From positions 1 to 64,000 of the forward strand of contig CAZNDG010000006.1 in NCBI GenBank assembly GCA_964571695.1: 64,000 nucleotides of DNA, given 5' to 3'. Origin of the DNA: UBA8958 sp964571695 (GTDB lineage Bacteria > Desulfobacterota > Syntrophia > Syntrophales > UBA8958). Below, in pieces: positions 27,690-36,409 of the stretch. The notes below the pieces were generated by a model, which did no database searches, was not told the DNA's origin, and saw only the letters and a program-made list of their open reading frames with translations. The position numbers and the translations under genes were made by a program. Numbering within the stretch: position 1 is the first letter of the stretch; the number at the start of each line of letters is the position of its first letter.

Positions 27690-29030
27690 ATGAGCGGAAA
27701 ACCGAACGAAGACCATGTATTTTACCGCAACCTGAACCGATGGTACCCGGCGGTGCAGCGCGGCCGGGGGATTTATCTCTACGATACGGAAGGGAAAGAA
27801 TACATCGACGGCTCGGGGGGGGCGGTGGTGGCCGCCCTGGGGCACGGCCTCCGGGAGATCGAGGCCGCCATGTTGACCCAGTTGGGGAACGTGGCCTTCG
27901 CCCACGGCTCCCAGTTCACCTCCCCACCCGCCGTGGCCCTGGCTGAAAAGCTGACGACCATTGCACCCGCGGGACTGAGCCGGGTCTATTTCCTCTCCGG
28001 TGGGTCGGAGGCGGTGGAGACCGCGGTGAAGATGGCCCGCCAGTATCAGGTGGACCGGGGCAAACCAATGAAATTCAAGGTCATCTCCCGGTGGGCAAGC
28101 TACCACGGCAACACCCTGGGGGCCCTGGCCTTAAGCGGACATACGGGACGGCGGCGCTACTACCAACCCCTGATCCAGCATACCCCCCACATCGTCCCCG
28201 CCTACTGCTACCGCTGCCCCTGCGGTCGGCAGCCGGAAAGCTGCGCCCTGGAATGCGCCGACGACCTGGAAAAGACGATCCTTTATGAAGGTCCCGACTC
28301 GGTCTCCGCCTTCATGGCCGAACCGGTGGTGGGCGCCACCGCCGGCGCCCTGGTCCCTAAAGACGGTTATTTCCAGAGGATACGGGAGATATGCGACCGC
28401 TATGACGTCCTTCTCATCGTCGATGAAGTCATGACGGGAATCGGGCGGACCGGACGGAACTTTGCCGTGGAACACTGGGGAGTGAAACCCGACATGATCG
28501 TCTGCGCGAAGGGACTGGGCGCGGGCTACTACCCGGTATTTTGCGTCATCACCACCGAGGCGGTCCACCGGGCCATCAAGGAGGGAAACGGAAACTTCGT
28601 CCACGGCCATACCTACAGCCAGAACCCCCTGGCCTGCGCCACCGCCCTGGCCGTCCTGGACTACATCGAAAAGAACGACCTGGTCCGGAGTTCGGAGCGC
28701 CTGGGAGCTTATCTACTTGATAAACTTCAGGTCCTCTACCGTCATGAGATGGTGGGTGATGTACGGGGAATCGGACTCTTCGCCGGGGTGGAGTTCGTCC
28801 GGGACCGGAAAACGAAGGAACCCTTCCCACCCGCCCGGAAGGTGAACGCTTTGGTGAGCAACCTGGCCTTCGACAACGGGCTGATCGTCTATCCCGGCGG
28901 GGGCGGCGCCGACGGCGTCAACGGAGATCATATCCTCATCGCCCCGCCCTTCATCATCACGGAAGGGGAAATCGACAAACTGGTATCCATTCTGGATGAG
29001 GCGATCGGGGAAACGGAACGTTCTCTGTGA
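27690..29030 (+). CDS. Class III PLP-dependent aminotransferase (omega-amino acid type)
   Basis: Fold-type I aminotransferase. The start is set at 27690 with a weak AGGA nine bases upstream. The PLP lysine is in VCAKGLGAGY (Lys274), with LLIVDEVMTGIGRTG before it and a phosphate-binding GGSEAVETAVK. A cysteine-rich insert CYRCPCGRQPESCALEC (residues 173-189) is a mark of one subfamily of these enzymes. It lies 69 bp upstream of a beta-keto acid cleavage enzyme, suggesting that it converts a beta-amino acid to a beta-keto acid used by that enzyme. The exact substrate is inference. Confidence 0.9.
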   Translation: MSGKPNEDHVFYRNLNRWYPAVQRGRGIYLYDTEGKEYIDGSGGAVVAALGHGLREIEAAMLTQLGNVAFAHGSQFTSPPAVALAEKLTTIAPAGLSRVYFLSGGSEAVETAVKMARQYQVDRGKPMKFKVISRWASYHGNTLGALALSGHTGRRRYYQPLIQHTPHIVPAYCYRCPCGRQPESCALECADDLEKTILYEGPDSVSAFMAEPVVGATAGALVPKDGYFQRIREICDRYDVLLIVDEVMTGIGRTGRNFAVEHWGVKPDMIVCAKGLGAGYYPVFCVITTEAVHRAIKEGNGNFVHGHTYSQNPLACATALAVLDYIEKNDLVRSSERLGAYLLDKLQVLYRHEMVGDVRGIGLFAGVEFVRDRKTKEPFPPARKVNALVSNLAFDNGLIVYPGGGGADGVNGDHILIAPPFIITEGEIDKLVSILDEAIGETERSL

Positions 29031-29098
29031 TAAATTCACCGGCACGGCGCCGGCCATAAATTGGGCGCCGCGCCCCTGTATATCCAAAAGGCAGCAAC

Positions 29099-29917
29099 AT
29101 GGACAAGATCATCATCACCGCCGCCATTACGGGAAGCCGGATGATGCGGGACGTGGCGCCCCATATTCCCATCACACCCGAAGAGATCTCCCTGTCGGCC
29201 TACGAGGCTTGGCAGGCCGGGGCATCCATCGTCCATATTCATGTCCGGGATCCGGAAACAGGACTGGGTAGTCAGAATATCGATCTTTTCCGACGGGTTG
29301 TGGAATCACTCCGGGAGCGGACCGACTTGATCCTCAGCCTCACGACCAGCGGCATTCCCGGCCGTAACCTGCCTATCGCGGAGCGTCTCGCCCCCCTGGC
29401 GCTTAGGCCGGAGTTGGCTTCCTTCGACGCCGGTTCCATCAATCTCGGTGGCCATGCGTTCATCAATACCCCGGAGTTTCTCGATCAGGCGGCCGTAATG
29501 ATGCGTGAGGGAGGTGTAAAGCCGGAGATCGAGATCTTCGATCTGGGGATGATGATCACCACCCTGCGGATGCGCCAAGAAGGGAAACTTGAGGATCCAC
29601 TCCATTTTCAGTTCGTCCTCGGCACTCCCTGGGGCGCCCCGGCTACTCCCAAGGCCTTCCTCCACCTCCATGATTACCTGCCTCCGGATGCCACCTGGTC
29701 CAACATCGGCATCGGAGCCGGTCATCTCCCCATGGCAATGATGGCCCTCATCATGGGTGGCCACATCCGCGTCGGCATGGAGGACAATATCTATCTGCGC
29801 CGGGGGGTCCTGGCGAAAACAAACGCCGAGCTGGTGGAGCGGGTCGTGAGCATCTGCCGGGAGTACGGTCGGGAAATCGCCTCACCCGCCGAGGCCCGGG
29901 CGATCCTAAAGGTATAA
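29099..29917 (+). CDS. Beta-keto acid cleavage enzyme (BKACE, DUF849)
   Basis: TIM-barrel Zn enzyme that cleaves a beta-keto acid with acetyl-CoA to acetoacetate and a new CoA ester. Family marks are TAAITG (7-12), the metal ligands in IVHIHVRD (His46, His48) and FDAGSINLGGH. The reference lysine-pathway enzyme, Kce, has Glu14 to bind the ammonium of 3-keto-5-aminohexanoate; here position 14 is arginine (TAAITGSRMM), so an anionic substrate is more likely. It is paired with the upstream aminotransferase. Confidence 0.92.
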   Translation: MDKIIITAAITGSRMMRDVAPHIPITPEEISLSAYEAWQAGASIVHIHVRDPETGLGSQNIDLFRRVVESLRERTDLILSLTTSGIPGRNLPIAERLAPLALRPELASFDAGSINLGGHAFINTPEFLDQAAVMMREGGVKPEIEIFDLGMMITTLRMRQEGKLEDPLHFQFVLGTPWGAPATPKAFLHLHDYLPPDATWSNIGIGAGHLPMAMMALIMGGHIRVGMEDNIYLRRGVLAKTNAELVERVVSICREYGREIASPAEARAILKV

Positions 29918-29990
29918 CGGCTGTCTCGCCGTTGTGATCAGCAAAACCACGTCCTTGGATCATTTCCCGAGAGAAACTAATTTTCCGAAT

Positions 29991-31696
29991 TTAAGCAGCG
30001 GCATTATCGGCCTGACCGATCAAATCGGCAATCAGGGCGTTGATGCTCTTGCCCGGGGCCCTGGCCATAACCGCCGCTTTGTTGTACAGTTCCTCTGATA
30101 GACGCAGATTAAACCTGCCCGTGCTCTTCCGGTAAGGTGAGACGCCTTCTTCCGCGCACATTTCCAGAAAGACCTTGAGCGAAGTCTCCCCTTTTCGGCG
30201 CAAGCCATCAATATCCTTTGCATAGAAATCCGCCCCGCCGCTGGCGAGGAGGGCGGCGTTTTTGGGGCCGGCGTAATCCTTCTTCACCTTGACGAGGGTG
30301 GGACTGATGTTCTTGAAGAGGAGACCGGCGGCGGAGTTGCCGGGAAAGCAGGCGTCAAGGACGACGGTGAACTTCTTCGCCAGGATCTTCCCCAGGTTGT
30401 CGTAGAAGAGCTGGAGGCGGTAGCCGTTGGCGGCGATATACTGGGGGTTCCCATCGACGGGGACGAAGTAGCCCTCGCTGGAATCGAGGTCCGGCGCCCC
30501 GTGGCCCACGTAGTATATGAAGACCTTGGAGACGCCTTTCTTCACAAAGTTATGGAGCTTGCCCCGGCTGCTTTTCTCTGTCCCAAAGATCTCGTTGAAC
30601 TTCGAGAGGGTGGCGTCCTCCTCGTAGATGATGTTGTTCGCCCGGAAACCGAAGGTGCGGAGGAGATACTCCTTCATCATCCGGGCGTCCCGATCGGCAT
30701 AGGCCACCTCGGTAACGCGCCGGGTCGCGTAGTGGCGGTCGCCGATGACGACGGCCACGTCGTCGGGACCCGCCGCCGTTCCCGCCGGGACGTTCATATC
30801 CACATCGACGCTGAGGCCCGTGGCAAGCTGGATCTCGTCGCGCTGCCGCTCCTGCCCCTTGACGACAAACTCCTGGACGGCCCGCTGCGGGGCGTTCATG
30901 ACGAGCTTTAGGGGCGCGGCGTCGTTGTACCGCCCCCGGGCTTCCCGGATCTCGAGGCTGATGGGGATCTTTTCGCCGTTTTTAATCCGCTTGTTCGTGT
31001 AGAAGATGAACTTGACGTCCCGATATTGACCGGCGGGGAGATTGCCGAGTTCAAAGCGGGTGTTGCGCTCGCCGCCGATATAGACGTTCAGACCCGTGAC
31101 GACATCGACGGTTACATTCCGGGCCTCGCCGTGACCGGCGTTCTGGATCCGGGCCGTGACCTCGACGTTCTCCAGAGGCTCCACCCGGCTGTTCCCGCTT
31201 TGATCCTCGATGCCCAGATCGGCCAGAACAAGGCGGGCGGCGCGAAGGGACAGACGGCAAAGGCAAGGCGCAGGGGCTCGGCGTCGAAGCAGTTCCCTTC
31301 CTTCACCCTAACGGCGAAGTTTGCGTCCCCGCCCCGGACGTCCTCGCCGGCCCGGAGGGCTATCTCTCGGGTCGCCGTCCCTTCGGGGGCGATGTTCCCG
31401 AAAGCTGCCTGGGGGGGAAATTCCAGTTGTGTCGCCGCCCCCTGGGCGGTTATCTCGCCCCGGACGTCGAAGGCCTCGCCCCAGCCGTCGTTCCGGACGG
31501 CGACGATCAACTTTCCCGCCTCCCCGCCGTCAAGGATGTTGTTCCCTGACGGCTCGACAAACTTCACCGTCGCCGCGAGGCTGGGGGGCTCGGGAAAGAC
31601 GCCGATCTTCAGGGTTCCCTTTTCCGCCCCCGCCGGAGCGGCAGCCAAGATGAGAAACATCAAAACGGCCCGCAGCATCGCCTTGCTCATAATCAC
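29991..31696 (-). pseudogene. Caspase-like (peptidase C14) secreted protein, frameshifted, with HicB-like C-terminus
   Basis: Two overlapping frames form one gene. Frame A (31112-31696) has a signal peptide (MLRAVLMFLILAAAPAGA) and a first CARDB/Ig-like domain. At 31235-31237 one C is missing from a C-run; restoring it gives FAPPRLVLADLGIEDQSG joined to frame B (down to 29991), which begins with a second CARDB-like domain. Frame B then has a p20 caspase domain with His in YYVGHG (30501-30503) and Cys in VLDACFPGN (30348-30350). The last 75 residues (29991-30227) match a HicB antitoxin end: VFLEMCAEEGVSPYRKSTGR, then a ribbon-helix-helix-like stretch FNLRLSEELYNKAAVMARAP. The lesion could be real, a sequencing error, or a slip site. 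Confidence 0.75.
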
Positions 31697-31928
31697 TCAC
31701 CCTATGTGTATTGTTTGGAGATGTTATAAGGAAAAAACCATATATCCGTCAAGGCATTTCGGTTGCCAAGGAAAGACCGATATCGCCTGAAGGCGGCATA
31801 TCCGCGACGGAAACAGGATCGGAAAAGCCACGGCAGGCGGATAGTTCCTGGTGAAGACGGGATGAAGCGGGGAACAGAAATGGGTTGGCGGCATTTCACC
31901 CCCTACAAAGCCGGGGGCGCAGGCATCC

Positions 31929-33296
31929 TCAATGGGTCTTCAGGCCGTATTTCTTCAGCTTGTAGCGGAGCATCCGCTCGCTGATGCCGAGGATCTCCGC
32001 CGCCCGGGTCTGGTGGTCCCCCGCCTTTTCCATGGCCTCGACGATCATCTTGCGCTCCATCTCCTCCATGGTCCCCCGGAGCAGCCCCTCGGCTTTTTTC
32101 CCCTCCTCCGCCGCCGTCAGGGAATCTTCCAGGAAGGGAAGATCCTCCACGGAGATGATTTCGTCCCGGCCGATGACCACGGCCCGTTCCAGGATGTTTT
32201 CCAACTCCCGCACATTTCCCGGATAGTCGTACTTGATGAGGAGATCCCGGGCCTCGCTGCTGATCCCCTTGATTACCTTGCCGTTTTCCGCGGCATACTT
32301 GTGGAGGAAATGGTCGATAAGGGGGGGGATGTCCTCCTTGCGCTCCCGCAGGGGCGGGAGATCGATGGTTACCACCTTCAGGCGGTAATAGAGATCCTCC
32401 CGGAAAGCCCCCGCCTTCACCCGGGCATCCAGATCCCTATTGGTGGCGCTGATGATCCGCACATCGGCCCGGAGGGTCGAATTGCCGCCGAGGCGCTGGA
32501 ACTCCCGCTCCTGGAGAAATCTCAGGAGCTTGACCTGGACGGCGGCGGACAGCTCCCCGATCTCGTCAAGAAAGAGGGTGCTCCCGTCCGCCTCCTCGAA
32601 ACGGCCGATACGCCGGGCGGACGCTCCGGTGAAGGCCCCCTTCTCATGACCGAAAAGTTCGCTTTCCAGGAGATTTTCATGGAGGGCGCCGCAGTTAACC
32701 GCCAACATCGCCCGGCCGGACCGGGGGCTCAACTGATGGATAAGCCGGGCCAGGAGTTCCTTGCCCGTCCCGCTCTCCCCCTGGATGAGGATCGTGGCCC
32801 GGCTGGGCGCCACCCGGCCCGCCATGTTGATCAGGGCTTCCATCTTTGGGCTCCGGTAAACGATCTGCTCCGCCGTCACCCCCTTTTCCCGGAGTTCCTG
32901 CTTCAGGATTTCGTTTTCCTTGATCAGGATCCGGCGCTCCGCTACCCGTTCCACCAGGAGGAGGAGTTCGTCGAATTCTATGGGCTTTGTGATGTAATCT
33001 ATGGCCCCGGCCTTCATGGCCTCCACGGCCGTCTCGATGGTGCCGTAGGCGGTGATGATGACGACGTCGATCTCGGGATTGATATCCTTGACCGCCGTCA
33101 GGACCTGCATGCCGTCCATGCCCGGCATCTTGTAGTCGAGAAGGAGCAGGTCGAAATGTCCGTTGCGGACCCAATCCACCCCCTTTTCCCCGTTTTCAGC
33201 CTCCTGGACGTTATGACCCTCCTGGATCAGAAAATCCCGCAGCATCTCCCGCTGAGACTGCCCGTCTTCCACAATCAGGATGTTCAGCGCCTTCAT
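31929..33296 (-). CDS. Sigma54-dependent response regulator (NtrC family)
   Basis: Receiver domain (residues 1-120) with phospho-acceptor Asp54 in LLLLDYKMPGMDG and a conserved Lys in DYITKPI. The AAA+ domain has Walker A GESGTGKE, the sigma54-contacting GAFTGA loop and FLDEIGELS. The C-terminal Fis-type HTH reads RAAEILGISERMLRYKLKK. Its cognate kinase lies upstream on the same strand (33492-35267), with a 195-bp gap that holds a dispersed repeat. A near-consensus sigma54 promoter at 35550, just beyond the kinase, is a plausible target. Confidence 0.95.
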   Translation of the reverse strand: MKALNILIVEDGQSQREMLRDFLIQEGHNVQEAENGEKGVDWVRNGHFDLLLLDYKMPGMDGMQVLTAVKDINPEIDVVIITAYGTIETAVEAMKAGAIDYITKPIEFDELLLLVERVAERRILIKENEILKQELREKGVTAEQIVYRSPKMEALINMAGRVAPSRATILIQGESGTGKELLARLIHQLSPRSGRAMLAVNCGALHENLLESELFGHEKGAFTGASARRIGRFEEADGSTLFLDEIGELSAAVQVKLLRFLQEREFQRLGGNSTLRADVRIISATNRDLDARVKAGAFREDLYYRLKVVTIDLPPLRERKEDIPPLIDHFLHKYAAENGKVIKGISSEARDLLIKYDYPGNVRELENILERAVVIGRDEIISVEDLPFLEDSLTAAEEGKKAEGLLRGTMEEMERKMIVEAMEKAGDHQTRAAEILGISERMLRYKLKKYGLKTH

Positions 33297-33360
33297 ATCT
33301 CCACTCCCTCAGGATCCTTCCGGCAAGCAAAGCTCGACAAGACCGTCTTAATCATTACTT

Positions 33361-33429
33361 ACCATGAAAATGCCATTTTCATGCTTCGTGTCGCCCCACG
33401 GGGCATGAGGTTGTTTATGAGATCGTCAA
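33361..33429. repeat. Dispersed repeat, copy 1
   Basis: A 69-bp unit that recurs at 37812-37880. The first 50 bases differ at only three positions. It contains a perfect inverted repeat ATGAAAAT-GCC-ATTTTCAT and a GC-rich hairpin GCCCC-AC-GGGGC. It lies in the gap between the response-regulator and kinase genes. Confidence 0.75.
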
Positions 33430-33491
33430 GCTTGATGTACTTATGTGCTCGCATCCGCAACCCGCTTTGGCCCGTGCTCACGACCGGATCG

Positions 33492-35267
33492 TCACGCTCT
33501 TCCCGCCGTTTTCTCCACGGGCAGGATAATCTCGAAGGTAGTTCCCTCATCCTTCTGACTCGTAACCCGGATTTCCCCTCCATGTCCCCGGATGATCTCA
33601 TGAGACAGAGGCAGTCCCAGACCCAGACCTTTTTCCTTGGTGGTATATTCCGGACTGAAGATCCGCTCGATCTCCTCCTCCGTCATCCCGCAGCCGGTAT
33701 CCGCGATGGCGATCTTGATCCAGTCCTTCCGCTCCGGCGTCACGGTTATGGTGACCCGCCCCCCATCGGAAATCGATTCGACGGCATTTTTGATGAAGTT
33801 AAGGAGTGCCTGCTGGAGCTTGTCCATGTCCATGGGGATAACCGGCGACGGTTCGGACCATTTCGTCTCCAGGACGATTCCCTTTCCGGCTGTTTCCTCC
33901 CGGAGGAGATTGACGATCTTCTGGAGGACCTCCGTCACTGGATATTCCCGCAGTTCAAGACGGCGGCTTCGGGAAAAGGTTAGGAACTCTTCGATGATCC
34001 CGTTGAGCCGGCGGATCTCATCCCGAATAACCCCGGTAATGGTTTGGAAATCCTTTTCTTTTCTTTCATCCGCCGGAATAAAATCTCTTTTGAGCCGCTG
34101 GCTCGCCATGCTGATGGCGTTGAGGGGATTGCGAATTTCATGAGCCACCCCGGCGGCGAGCTGCCCCAGGGCGGAGAGACGTTCCGCCTTTTCCAGACGC
34201 CGCTCCATGGTCACTATGCCCGCCAAATGGCGGTTCTGGTTCATATAGAGGACCCACATGGATAAAAAGGCGATCAGCGCCGTGAGGACCATAAAAATAA
34301 AGATATTCTTTCCGTTCTCCCTGAGGATCCGCTCCATGCTCTCCCGTTCCAGGCCCATCCTGGCAATCCCCACGACCTGGTTGTTCAGATGAACCGGCAT
34401 GGCGATATCCAGAAGCGGTTTGCCCAGATAGGCAACCTTGCGGCTGGCGACGGCACGGGCGCCCGCTGTCAGTTCCGCCACGGGCATGTCGCCCGGTTGC
34501 CAATTTTCGGGCAATACGCCCGCGCTGGCCAGGGTCTTACCCTTGAGGTCGTTAATCATAAAGTAGGTCAGACCCTGACTCTGACCGCCTCCCAGTTCCT
34601 GCAGGGCCTTCTCCACCGAAACCTTGGTACCCCAGAAGCGCAGTCCGTCGGGGTCAAGGGCGATTATGACCGTCCCGCTCCCATCCTTCCGGCGCAGGGC
34701 GATAAAACCGACCTTCTTTTCCCGACCCAGTTGGTTCAACAAATCGATGGAAATCTTTGGCGAGGAATTGCCCTCCACGAAGTCTTCCGGGATGGGGCGG
34801 CTCTGAAATACCGCCTGACCCTTCCTGTCCATCACCGTGATCATCCATATCTCCTGCTCGTCGGCAAACTTGCGAAGATAGGCAGCGCTGAGTTGGTCCT
34901 TCTTCCAGTGGATATCGACCTCCTGGCCCAATTTCACCAAGGCGTTGATCAGGAGCTTCTGGGGTGAATATGCCTCCGCTTCGATGGGGGCGAAAGGGCG
35001 ATCCGCATCTTCACGATGATGGGAGGCCTGCACCAGATTGGTGAGGTTTTCCTGGGCCAGGCGCTGCACCACCTCCACGATGCCCTGGGCGCGGTTTTCC
35101 ATAATGCCCACCAGGGTTTGGTCCAGGCGCCGCATATCCATTATCCCCATAATGAGGATAAGGATGAGAAAGACGGCGCAGACAATGGCCACCGCTATGG
35201 GCTGGAGGAAGGGCCTGGTTTCCTTGCCCGCCCGGTCCTGCCAGACAATTTTATCCGGAGGGGTCAC
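33492..35267 (-). CDS. Membrane sensor histidine kinase
   Basis: The protein has an N-terminal helix (AIVCAVFLILILIMGIM, about residues 27-43), a periplasmic sensor of about 250 residues, a second helix (IFIFMVLTALIAFLSMWVL), then HisKA with the H-box VAHEIRNPLN (His376) and an HATPase domain with NFIKNAVES, DTGCGMTEEE and KEKGLGLGLP. It is the likely partner of the NtrC-family regulator downstream. The sensor has a Cache-like feel (YLGKPLLDIAMPVHLNNQVV), but the signal is unknown. Start ATG at 35267. Confidence 0.93.
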   Translation of the reverse strand: MTPPDKIVWQDRAGKETRPFLQPIAVAIVCAVFLILILIMGIMDMRRLDQTLVGIMENRAQGIVEVVQRLAQENLTNLVQASHHREDADRPFAPIEAEAYSPQKLLINALVKLGQEVDIHWKKDQLSAAYLRKFADEQEIWMITVMDRKGQAVFQSRPIPEDFVEGNSSPKISIDLLNQLGREKKVGFIALRRKDGSGTVIIALDPDGLRFWGTKVSVEKALQELGGGQSQGLTYFMINDLKGKTLASAGVLPENWQPGDMPVAELTAGARAVASRKVAYLGKPLLDIAMPVHLNNQVVGIARMGLERESMERILRENGKNIFIFMVLTALIAFLSMWVLYMNQNRHLAGIVTMERRLEKAERLSALGQLAAGVAHEIRNPLNAISMASQRLKRDFIPADERKEKDFQTITGVIRDEIRRLNGIIEEFLTFSRSRRLELREYPVTEVLQKIVNLLREETAGKGIVLETKWSEPSPVIPMDMDKLQQALLNFIKNAVESISDGGRVTITVTPERKDWIKIAIADTGCGMTEEEIERIFSPEYTTKEKGLGLGLPLSHEIIRGHGGEIRVTSQKDEGTTFEIILPVEKTAGRA

Positions 35268-35392
35268 CGTTTTCTTATCCCGGCGATTTTATCCATAATC
35301 TTCATCGCGTTGCATCATAGGCGATTCATTGGGAAAGTCAATCATAAATTATGACCCGACATTTTTGTCGATTTTCAAAACAAAGACGTCAT

Positions 35393-35412
35393 CAATACAA
35401 GACCCTGTATTG
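35393..35412. promoter_or_regulatory. Inverted repeat, candidate upstream activator site
   Basis: CAATACA-N6-TGTATTG is perfectly symmetric and lies about 140-155 bp upstream of the sigma54 promoter at 35550, the usual distance for an enhancer bound by an NtrC-type activator. A related palindrome with half-sites AATACA/TGTATT lies at 35777-35795. Which protein binds is inference. Confidence 0.4.
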
Positions 35413-35549
35413 TATGATCTTTTTTAAAGAATCGCCCCGGTAAACCGACAATCGTTGCCGCCGGCAAGGTGCGGATTCACTCTGCCAAAAGGGATTATCA
35501 ACAATATATTTGCATTTGTTTCCAACACTTAACAACCAATGGCAAAGGG

Positions 35550-35565
35550 TGGCACGTTATGTGCT
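35550..35565 (+). promoter_or_regulatory. Sigma54 (-24/-12) promoter
   Basis: TGGCACGTTATGTGCT matches the consensus TGGCACG-N4-TTGCW with one mismatch and has the required GG-N10-GC spacing. Transcription would begin near 35576. There is no long ORF in the following 100 bases and a strong terminator is present, so the product is probably a small RNA. The divergent neighbour is the sensor kinase of a sigma54-activator system. Confidence 0.7.
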
Positions 35566-35575
35566 AAGTATTATT

Positions 35576-35681
35576 GACAAGAAGATAATTTACTCGGTTG
35601 AACAAACGGGCATGGTCAGCCGACAGTAAAACCCATAATCCTCCTGGACGCGGGGAGACAATATGTCTCCCCATTTTTTTA
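35576..35681 (+). ncRNA. Candidate sigma54-dependent small RNA
   Basis: An approximately 106-nt transcript is bounded by the sigma54 promoter and an intrinsic terminator. The only ATG-initiated frame is five codons long. An exposed CCTCCT at 35640-35645 is fully complementary to a Shine-Dalgarno AGGAGG, a feature of RNAs that block translation of target mRNAs. The 5' end is estimated from the promoter; the RNA family is not one I recognise. Confidence 0.5.
35652..35681 (+). terminator. Intrinsic terminator of the candidate small RNA
   Basis: Stem GGGGAGACA / TGTCTCCCC with a three-base loop ATA, followed by a run of seven T. It works only on the plus strand. Confidence 0.85.
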
Positions 35682-35776
35682 TTCTTCATCCGCCTGTAAT
35701 CACAAAATGGAACCGGTTGCGCCAGAGGCAGGACAGGATCAGAGGGCAGGATTGTTTGACTTCCCGATGGAGTTGA

Positions 35777-35795
35777 AAATACACTTAGTGTATTT
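35777..35795. promoter_or_regulatory. Palindrome upstream of the secreted G/K-rich protein gene
   Basis: AAATACAC-TTA-GTGTATTT is an 8-bp perfect inverted repeat 67 bp before the start codon at 35862. It shares the half-site AATACA/TGTATT with the palindrome at 35393. It is a candidate operator for this gene. Confidence 0.4.
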
Positions 35796-35861
35796 ACATC
35801 CACAGGCAGGACTCGGAGAGGCAACCAAAACGATCATCATCTTATTCGATAAGGAGGCAGC

Positions 35862-36332
35862 ATGAAATCATTTCGGATTATCTTCGCAACGATGGCAATC
35901 CTTTTACTCGTCCCGGCCGTTTCCGAGGCCGGGGATTTCGACTGGGTCCGCGATTTCAATCTTCAGGCCCAGGGCGATCCCACGGGTTTCCGGGCCAGAA
36001 TGGCCGGCCGCTTTCAGATCGGTGACGCCCGCATCGACGCCATAATCGGCAATGCCACCAAACCCGCGGACGCCTACATCATCTTTCGCCTGGGAGAAAT
36101 GTCGCGCCAACCGCCGGAATACGTAATGAAGCGATACAAAACCGGCAAGAAGCAGGGCTGGGGAGCCCTGGCGAAAAGTCTGGGGATTAAACCCGGTTCG
36201 GCGGAGTTTCATGCCCTGAAGAGGGGGCAGGACCTGTACGGTCCCGGCGGGGCTCAGGCTCCCGGTCCGGGCGAGCGAGGAGGAAAGGGTAAAGGCGGCA
36301 AAGGGGGAGGTAAGGGCAAAAATTGGGACTGA
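35862..36332 (+). CDS. Secreted hypothetical protein with Gly/Lys-rich tail
   Basis: The 156-aa protein has a signal peptide (MKSFRIIFATMAILLLVPAV, cleavage near SEAGD). The folded part, about residues 25-120, contains QIGDARIDAIIGNATKPADAY and GEMSRQPPEYVMKRYKTGKK. The last 35 residues are almost only Gly, Lys and Pro (GERGGKGKGGKGGGKG), a flexible cationic tail that could bind an anionic surface or nucleic acid. The fold and function are not recognised. AAGGAGG precedes the start. The gene lies just downstream of the candidate small RNA. Confidence 0.8.
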   Translation: MKSFRIIFATMAILLLVPAVSEAGDFDWVRDFNLQAQGDPTGFRARMAGRFQIGDARIDAIIGNATKPADAYIIFRLGEMSRQPPEYVMKRYKTGKKQGWGALAKSLGIKPGSAEFHALKRGQDLYGPGGAQAPGPGERGGKGKGGKGGGKGKNWD

Positions 36333-36352
36333 TATCCCATTCGAACCGCATC

Positions 36353-36372
36353 TATTTCCGGGGCCGGAAATA
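36353..36372. terminator. Possible bidirectional terminator hairpin
   Basis: TATTTCCGG-GG-CCGGAAATA lies between two convergent genes. The stem is perfect, but T-runs are lacking. Confidence 0.35.
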
Positions 36373-36409
36373 TTCGGAGGGGCGGCAAATACTCAAAGCG
36401 AATAGGATC

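Noticed and set aside
31932..33983. A 683-codon open frame on the plus strand
   Set aside because: It is the antisense of the sigma54 regulator and kinase genes, has no family match and crosses the intergenic repeat.
35564..35824. 86-codon minus-strand frame opposite the candidate small RNA
   Set aside because: No ribosome-binding site or family likeness; it spans a strong terminator hairpin on the other strand.
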